Positions 1 to 4,898 of a DNA stretch of 8,389 nt are shown here, in pieces (the stretch's first letter is position 1; each line of letters opens with the position of its first letter). The notes beneath the pieces were generated by a model. It saw nothing but the letters and a program-made list of their open reading frames with translations. It was not told where the DNA came from and did no database searches. This DNA comes from UBA7656 sp040755335 (lineage in GTDB: Bacteria > Acidobacteriota > Blastocatellia > UBA7656): the NCBI GenBank assembly GCA_040755335.1, contig JBFMAU010000345.1:1-8389 (forward strand), given 5' to 3'. A program made the translations under genes and the position numbers.

Positions 1-2078
1 GCAAGCTGACCAAGCAGTGGCGCAGGCTCCCACTGTTTGCCATGCTCGCGGTGAAACTCGCAAACGCGATCATAGACCTTCTTGAGTCCTACCGTGTCGG
101 CATACCACATCGGCCCGCCTCGCCACGCCGGAAAGCCGTAGCCGAAAATGTAAATTACATCGATATCGACGGCCCTGAGCGCATAGCCTTCCTCTAAAAT
201 CCGCGCGCCTTCATTGATCAGCGCGTACATCGTTCGCTCGATGATCTCTTCCTTGCTGATCTCTCTTCGTCTGATTCCGGCTTCTGCCGCTACCTCTTCG
301 ATCAGTTTATCGACTTCAGGGTCGGGGATGCGATTGCGGTTTTCATCATAGCGATACCATCCCGCGCCGGTCTTCTGCCCGAAGCGGCCCCGCTCGCAGA
401 GTTGATCAGCAATCAGAGGATGCCGTTCATTGGGGTCTTCGAGATGCTTGTACTCCTTGCGAATTCTCCATCCGACATCCAACCCCGCCAGATCGCCCAT
501 CGAGAGCGGCCCCATCGCAAGCCCGAATTCATAAAGCGTGTCATCCACATCCTGCGGTCGCGCGCCTTCTTCAACCAGAAACTGCGCCTCGCGGCCATAA
601 GGCGCGAGCATCCGATTGCCCACAAATCCGCGACAGTTGCCTACAAGCACGCCCACCTTGTTGAGCTTCCTTGCAAGCGCCATCGAAGTCGCTATCACTT
701 CCCTGCTCGTCTCTTTGCCGCGAACTATTTCCAGAAGCTTCATCACGTTGGCCGGACTGAAGAAGTGATGGCCTATAACCATCTGCGGGCGAGAGGTGGC
801 GGAAGCGATTTCATCTATGTTCAATGTCGAAGTGTTCGAGGCGAGTATCGCACCAGGCTTGCAGATTTTATCGAGCTCGCCGAAGACCTTCTTCTTCAAC
901 TCCATCCCTTCGAATACGGCTTCGACGACTATGTCGACATCCTCGAATCCGTCGTAAGTCGTGGCGGGTTGAATCAACGCCATTCTTTGATCCATCACTT
1001 CCTGACTGAAGCGACCGCGTTTGACTGAATTGGCGTAATTTTTCCTTATCACCGCAAGGCCGCGATCCAAAGCCTCCTGATCGACTTCGCGAACGATGAC
1101 CGGTATGCCCGCGTTGGCATAATTCATCGCAATGCCTCCGCCCATCGTGCCTGCGCCGACGACCGCCGCTTTGCGAATCTCAAACGCGCGCGTCTCTTTC
1201 CCTATGTCGGGAATTTTCGCGACCTCGCGCTCGCCGAAAAAGATGTGAATCATCGCCGCAGATTGAGGCGAGAACAAACATTCCTTGAATAACTCGGCTT
1301 CGCGCTTGCAGCCTTCCTCGAAAGAAAGTTTCGTCGCAGCTTCCACCGCATCTATTGCGGCGAGTGGGGCGGTCTGGCCGCGAGTTTTCTTTGCGGCCTG
1401 TTTGCGCGCTTCGGCAAATATCGCAGCGTTGGCCGCCGCGTCGCCGAGTTTTTCCTGTCGCTCGCGGGTCTTGACCGTGTGAGAGCCGTTCGCGATCACT
1501 TCACGCGCAAACGCGATTGCTCCTTCGCGCAGATCGCCTTCGATGATGCGGTCTATGATGCCGCATTCGAGAGCCGCTTTAGCTTTTATGGGATCGCCGA
1601 ATGCGCACATCTCTACGGCTTTCGCGACTCCCGCGAGACGAGGCAAACGCTGAGTACCTGCCGCGCCCGGTATGATGCCGAGTTTGACTTCAGGCTGGCC
1701 GACCTGAGCAGACGGGGCGGCTACTCGATAATGAAATGCCATCGCCACTTCGAGTCCGCCCCCGAAAGCTGTGCCATGAATAGCGGCTATCGTAGGCTTC
1801 GCGCAGTCTTCAATCGACAGCAGCAGGTCGAGAAAGTTTATGCCTTCCCGGCGCTGGCCCGAAGTGATCTTGCCGAATTCTTTTATATCGGCTCCGGCGA
1901 TGAAGGTGCGGCCTCCGCCTATGAGAATCACTGCTTTTACACAGTCGTCCTGCTTTGCCTCTTCGAGACAGGCTTTGATGCCTTCAGGCACGCCCGGAGA
2001 GAGCGCGTTTACAGGCGGATTGTTGACGGTGATGACCGCAACTTCCCCTTCTTTGGCGAGTGTAACGAGTTCGCTCAT
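1..2078 (-). CDS. Bifunctional enoyl-CoA hydratase / 3-hydroxyacyl-CoA dehydrogenase (fatty-acid beta-oxidation), 3' end cut by window edge
   Basis: Catalyses two successive beta-oxidation steps in the cytoplasm: hydration of trans-2-enoyl-CoA, then NAD-dependent oxidation of the 3-hydroxyacyl-CoA. I translated it by hand as one open frame of 692 codons with no stop before the window edge. Residues 1-190 are the crotonase domain: oxyanion-loop segment FIAGADIKEF near 59-68, GTAFGGGLE with Glu110, and GQPE with Glu130, matching the two catalytic Glu of FadB/FadJ. The NAD-binding domain starts with VVGAGTMGGG (GxGxxG at 308-313). The dehydrogenase dyad is His438 in GHHFFSP and Glu450, with the same 12-residue spacing as FadB His450/Glu462. 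GFVGNR and the MGP...GLD and GWYRY segments of the C-terminal dehydrogenase domains follow, up to FPAWRGGPMWYAD. FadB, FadJ and peroxisomal bifunctional enzymes are about 700-720 aa, so only a short tail is missing. Start ATG at 2078 is fixed by a strong ribosome binding site. It is read in the same direction just after a tetR gene. I cannot decide between fadB, fadJ and another paralogue, so no symbol is given. Confidence 0.95.
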   Translation of the reverse strand, partial: MSELVTLAKEGEVAVITVNNPPVNALSPGVPEGIKACLEEAKQDDCVKAVILIGGGRTFIAGADIKEFGKITSGQRREGINFLDLLLSIEDCAKPTIAAIHGTAFGGGLEVAMAFHYRVAAPSAQVGQPEVKLGIIPGAAGTQRLPRLAGVAKAVEMCAFGDPIKAKAALECGIIDRIIEGDLREGAIAFAREVIANGSHTVKTRERQEKLGDAAANAAIFAEARKQAAKKTRGQTAPLAAIDAVEAATKLSFEEGCKREAELFKECLFSPQSAAMIHIFFGEREVAKIPDIGKETRAFEIRKAAVVGAGTMGGGIAMNYANAGIPVIVREVDQEALDRGLAVIRKNYANSVKRGRFSQEVMDQRMALIQPATTYDGFEDVDIVVEAVFEGMELKKKVFGELDKICKPGAILASNTSTLNIDEIASATSRPQMVIGHHFFSPANVMKLLEIVRGKETSREVIATSMALARKLNKVGVLVGNCRGFVGNRMLAPYGREAQFLVEEGARPQDVDDTLYEFGLAMGPLSMGDLAGLDVGWRIRKEYKHLEDPNERHPLIADQLCERGRFGQKTGAGWYRYDENRNRIPDPEVDKLIEEVAAEAGIRRREISKEEIIERTMYALINEGARILEEGYALRAVDIDVIYIFGYGFPAWRGGPMWYADTVGLKKVYDRVCEFHREHGKQWEPAPLLGQL

Positions 2079-2087
2079 GAATGAATG

Positions 2088-2096
2088 CTCCTCTCT
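2088..2096 (-). promoter_or_regulatory. Shine-Dalgarno site of the beta-oxidation gene, overlapping the tetR stop
   Basis: Read on the minus strand this is AGAGAGGAG, ending 9 nt before the ATG at 2078. It supports that ATG as the start. The TAG stop of the upstream tetR (2095-2097) overlaps the beginning of the site, so ribosomes ending tetR arrive at the next initiation site. This favours one transcript and translational coupling. Confidence 0.75.
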
Positions 2097-2733
2097 ATGA
2101 CAGTTGATTGGGGGATGGTGATTCGCTGATGAGAAATCCGTTGATTACGATCTTGAGTATGTCGCGGGCGACCTCGTCGCTTGTGAGCCGCCCGCCCACC
2201 TTGAACCACCGCGACAGCCACAACAGCATGCCGAAAATAGAAAAAGCGGCGACAGTGATATCGATGTCGCGCAGTTTTCCCTGTTCTTTAAGCTCGCGGA
2301 GAGTCGAGCGGAGGAAGTCGAGATAAGCGCGGCGACGTTTATCTATGGCGCGGCGCTGCGCGGGGGCGAGTCCCGCTACTTCATCTATCAGTATGGTGAT
2401 ATGGCCTGAGACCTCGGTGATGAGTTTGGCGTGATTGACGACGATGAAACGCAATCGCTCTTCGGGATCGGCTATCTGGCTGGCAGGAAGTATGACTTTG
2501 TTATTGAGGCGGTCCAGCCCGAAGCTGTTTATGGCGAAGAGCAAATCCTGTTTGCCTTCGATGTAGTGATAGATTCCGGCTTTGGTCATGCCGACGGCGG
2601 CGGCTATGTCGTTCATCGAGGTGGCGTCATAGCCTTTTTCGAAGATGATCTTTGCGGCTTTTCTATAGATTTCGCCGAGCCGGTCTTTCTCGCCACCCGT
2701 GGGATTTTTCTTTATGCTTTTTTTTACTTTCAT
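2095..2733 (-). CDS. TetR/AcrR-family transcriptional regulator, probably of the downstream beta-oxidation gene
   Basis: A 212-aa one-component repressor-type regulator. The N-terminal DNA-binding domain (about 18-65) shows the TetR signature: a first helix with IYRKAAKIIFEKGYDATSM, then the helix-turn-helix NDIAAAVGMTKAGIYHYIEG at 41-60, followed by KQDLLFAI. The C-terminal helical ligand domain, with HITILIDEVAGL and RRAYLDFLRSTLREL, resembles the C-terminal domain of lipid- and acyl-CoA-responsive TetR proteins (KstR2/FadR type); this is a family impression. The N-terminus is a short Lys-rich arm. The gene stops 16 bp before the enoyl-CoA hydratase/dehydrogenase start, in the same direction, so it most likely controls that gene and itself; the ligand is unknown. 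The ATG at 2733 is the only good start before an in-frame TGA further upstream; a purine-rich AAAGGTGGAG lies somewhat far upstream of it. I found no convincing operator palindrome in the 114-bp upstream gap. Confidence 0.9.
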   Translation of the reverse strand: MKVKKSIKKNPTGGEKDRLGEIYRKAAKIIFEKGYDATSMNDIAAAVGMTKAGIYHYIEGKQDLLFAINSFGLDRLNNKVILPASQIADPEERLRFIVVNHAKLITEVSGHITILIDEVAGLAPAQRRAIDKRRRAYLDFLRSTLRELKEQGKLRDIDITVAAFSIFGMLLWLSRWFKVGGRLTSDEVARDILKIVINGFLISESPSPNQLS

Positions 2734-2795
2734 CTTTATGACCCGCGCTCCACCTTTCTTGATCTCGATTGAATTTTGAAGTCACTGGCTAAACG

Positions 2796-2837
2796 GTAGA
2801 AGCTACAACCTGCAACCTTTGAGCGTCAAGCTGCAAG
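2796..2837. repeat. Degenerate 7-bp direct repeat array (six units) in the methyltransferase-tetR gap
   Basis: Reading the plus strand in sevens from 2796 gives GTAGAAG, CTACAAC, CTGCAAC, CTTTGAG, CGTCAAG, CTGCAAG. Most fit CTNCAA(C/G), with two exact matches to CTGCAAN. The period breaks after 2837. It begins 10 bp beyond the methyltransferase stop and ends 63 bp upstream of the tetR ATG. Short tandemly repeated heptamers are known from intergenic regions of some bacteria, notably cyanobacteria; whether this one has a function is unknown. On the minus strand the array also contains TTGACG, a possible -35 element, but no good -10 follows at the right distance. Confidence 0.5.
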
Positions 2838-2847
2838 GGTGATACGC

Positions 2848-3798
2848 CTAAAGCTCAGACAAAAGGCTGGGCTGAAACCCGACCGATGCCACGCGCTTTT
2901 TCGCCATCTCTACATACCTTGGGATCAATTCTATTCCGAGAAAATGTCTGCCTGTCTCTTTCGCAACGCAGGCAGTCGTTCCTGATCCTGTGAATGGATC
3001 CAAAACCGTATCGCCTTCGCCAGAGCCAGCCAGTATGCAGATTTTGACGAGCGATTCTGGGAAGACGGCGAAATGAGCGTCACGGAATTTTCCCAAAGAT
3101 ATGTCCCAGACGGTTCGCTTGTTTCGACCGAGGGGATGAAATGCCTGATCCCATCTGCCATCGTGCAAATTATGACTGCCTCTGTTTTTGCCGTTCTCCG
3201 GCGTGCTGTTGCGCTTGCCGAAATGATTGCGCCCGCCTCGCATTTTCGATTGCTCGGTAAAAGTCACATGAGGCTCTCGTATGGCGTCGGCGTTATAGAA
3301 ATAATTTTTCGATTTGGCGAACAGGAAAATATGTTCGTGAGAAGTGGTCGGGCGGTTTTTTACCGATGACGGCATGGCGTTGAGCTTGTTCCAGATTATT
3401 TCGCTCCTGAGTATCCACCCCTTGTCCTGAAGCGCGAGCGCGACGCGCCAGGGCATCCCCAGCAATTGCTCCTTGCGATAAGCGTCTCCGAGATTGAGCC
3501 AAAGAGTTCCGTCATCCTTGAGGACGCGGCGCAATTCTTCGAATAGAGCGACTAGCCTGCTGACGTAAGTCGAAGGGTCTTCCTCTCTGCCGAATTCCAA
3601 TCCAGACAGATCATCGTCATCGCAATATTCGCGATGCCCGAAATAGGGCGGACTCGTAACGATACATTGAACGTAGTCGGAGGGAAGCGTGCGCGCTACT
3701 GTCCAGCTATCGCCGAGAAGAATAGTATCTATTGGCGCATAATCCGGCGCGTTTTTTCTAATCTCTTTCCTTTTTGTTTTTCTCGACATTGCCATCAT
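2848..3798 (-). CDS. Beta-class N4-cytosine DNA methyltransferase, modification partner of the adjacent endonuclease
   Basis: A 316-aa AdoMet-dependent enzyme that probably methylates the exocyclic N4 of cytosine in a specific DNA site, protecting the host from the endonuclease encoded just upstream. Catalytic motif IV is TSPPY at 48-52, the form typical of N4-cytosine enzymes rather than the DPPY of most adenine enzymes. It comes before the AdoMet-binding motif I DPFTGSGTT at 267-275, which is the beta-class order. FLGIELIPRYVEMAKKR (287-302) continues the AdoMet fold, and AHFAVFPESLVKICI (241-255) is the motif X region. The part between, about 174-230, rich in Arg, Asn, Gly and His, is the likely target-recognition stretch. 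The length is usual for type II N4-cytosine enzymes. The start is uncertain among three clustered Met codons (ATG at 3798, 3795 and 3789), none with a clear ribosome binding site. It begins 10 bp after the endonuclease stop and probably shares its promoter. The target sequence cannot be read from the protein. Confidence 0.92.
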   Translation of the reverse strand: MMAMSRKTKRKEIRKNAPDYAPIDTILLGDSWTVARTLPSDYVQCIVTSPPYFGHREYCDDDDLSGLEFGREEDPSTYVSRLVALFEELRRVLKDDGTLWLNLGDAYRKEQLLGMPWRVALALQDKGWILRSEIIWNKLNAMPSSVKNRPTTSHEHIFLFAKSKNYFYNADAIREPHVTFTEQSKMRGGRNHFGKRNSTPENGKNRGSHNLHDGRWDQAFHPLGRNKRTVWDISLGKFRDAHFAVFPESLVKICILAGSGEGDTVLDPFTGSGTTACVAKETGRHFLGIELIPRYVEMAKKRVASVGFQPSLLSEL

Positions 3799-3808
3799 GA
3801 GTCGACTT

Positions 3809-4807
3809 TCAGCCCTTGACTGTTTTGGGCGAAATCCGACCTCTCAGCACAGAGGCGATGAAAGAGTTCAATCTCGCCTGTTCTTCGCCAGTGAAGTCGC
3901 TAAACTCGTTGGGGCTAAGGTCGAATATAACCGCATGATCGACCAGATTTCGAATCTCACCCTTTTCTCTTTCCGACCAGTTCCGAGCCACAATTACCGC
4001 AACAAGAAAATCATTCGCGTTATCGAATTTCGCGGCGTTCAAAGCCGATTTTATATCTCGCGTGAACAGATGCGAATGGCCGCCGCCTTCGGTCTCGCGT
4101 GTCTTTATTGGAATCAGAATTCTTCGCGCGCATTTGCCCTTTGAATCAAGCAGTTTTACGCTCACATCGAACGTCTCGCCGCCGAGTCTGACTTCCTTGC
4201 TCTCTATCTCGACTCCTGCATATTCCCCGTAGTTGTCATGCTTCTCAAAGAATGTTTGTATGGCCATCAGCAAGGCTGTTCTGACGACCGTTTCCTTTTC
4301 GTGACCTCTGATACTTCTTCTCGAACCTTCGAGCCTATCAAGGATGATCTCCCTGATAGCCTGCCAGTCGAAGTTTTTTACGTTGCCTCTATACTTAAAA
4401 ATCAATGCTGACAGGGCTTCCGCTTCTGCTTCCGTTCTACTCATCCCGGAATAGCGAGCGATTCGTTGAATGAGCGGCCCAAGCCTTTGTTGAGGCGCGT
4501 CTCTTATCAACCAGGAGAACATATAGTAACACGCTTTCGAGTGAGGGTAGCTGCGCCCAACGCCGTCAAAGAGCAAAGGCAAGCCTCCTTCGCCTTCTGC
4601 ACTGTAGCAATTCAGAATGGCAGATTTTATCTCGCTCCTGCTCGCTGCTTTCAGAATCTCATCAAGAGATGCGTTGCTCGAAAGACTTTTCCGAAAGCGA
4701 GACTCTATCCAATCATAAAATGGTCTGGCCTGGTCAGCCAGCTTCGTCAATTCAACCAACCGGGCGTGTGTGATATCGACATCCGATACGATGAGTCGCT
4801 TGCTCAT
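3809..4807 (-). CDS. Probable type II restriction endonuclease with a variant PD-(D/E)XK core; family not recognised
   Basis: A 332-aa protein that I infer to be the endonuclease of a type II restriction-modification pair, because it lies 10 bp upstream of an N4-cytosine methyltransferase in the same direction and its C-terminal half looks like a PD-(D/E)XK nuclease. In numbering from the ATG at 4807: a helix GHEKETVVRTALLMAI (168-183) with Glu residues; a strand TFDVSVKLL with Asp214; a strand RRILIPIKTRE with Lys235; GGGHSHLFTRDI (241-252) with His244 and His246; then strands DFLVAVIVARNW and HAVIFDL. The usual acidic residue two before the Lys is Pro233, so the motif is D-(20)-PIK and not D...ExK. 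The N-terminal half is helical and unassigned. An upstream in-frame TTG at 4843 would add 12 residues, but it overlaps a TATAAT box, so I prefer the ATG, which has no clear ribosome binding site. Lines I counted (3961-4020, 4201-4260, 4321-4380) are 42-47% GC, below neighbouring genes, hinting at acquisition. An unrelated function cannot be excluded. Confidence 0.68.
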   Translation of the reverse strand: MSKRLIVSDVDITHARLVELTKLADQARPFYDWIESRFRKSLSSNASLDEILKAASRSEIKSAILNCYSAEGEGGLPLLFDGVGRSYPHSKACYYMFSWLIRDAPQQRLGPLIQRIARYSGMSRTEAEAEALSALIFKYRGNVKNFDWQAIREIILDRLEGSRRSIRGHEKETVVRTALLMAIQTFFEKHDNYGEYAGVEIESKEVRLGGETFDVSVKLLDSKGKCARRILIPIKTRETEGGGHSHLFTRDIKSALNAAKFDNANDFLVAVIVARNWSEREKGEIRNLVDHAVIFDLSPNEFSDFTGEEQARLNSFIASVLRGRISPKTVKG

Positions 4808-4842
4808 AAATGTCGTTTGATCTGAAGCTACTGCAAAGCCCA

Positions 4843-4872
4843 ATTATAAAGACAGCGATGGAAAACTGAAAA
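4843..4872 (-). promoter_or_regulatory. Candidate sigma70 promoter of the restriction-modification operon
   Basis: On the minus strand a perfect TATAAT occupies 4848-4843, preceded after 18 bp by TTTTCA at 4872-4867 (four of six matches to TTGACA). Transcription would begin near 4836, leaving a leader of about 30 nt before the ATG at 4807. It lies in the short gap after the acylase gene, whose stop is at 4899. I see no hairpin terminator between them, so read-through from the acylase is possible. Confidence 0.5.
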
Positions 4873-4898
4873 TATGAGACAAACTCCACAACCTGATT

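Noticed and set aside
1..2078. A frameshift or pseudogene in the beta-oxidation gene
   Set aside because: The frame was followed by hand from 2078 to 1 without an internal stop, and all domain motifs appear in order; it is simply cut by the window edge.
402..2084. Plus-strand open frames of about 200 codons at 402-1028 and 1479-2084
   Set aside because: They are antisense to the beta-oxidation gene, whose minus-strand frame is continuous and rich in conserved motifs.
2734..2795. TTCAAAATTCAA (minus strand) as a TetR operator
   Set aside because: It is closer to a direct repeat than a palindrome and is too short to support an operator call.
2838..2850. A rho-independent terminator after the methyltransferase
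   Set aside because: No stem followed by a T-run is present on the minus strand; the heptamer repeats do not form a strong hairpin.
3809..4807. Assignment of the endonuclease to the AvaI/BsoBI family because of similar length and a His after the active-site Lys
   Set aside because: BsoBI, as I recall it, has a GELK-type strand with the Glu present and a different following sequence; here the strand is IPIK and the GGGHSH segment does not align.
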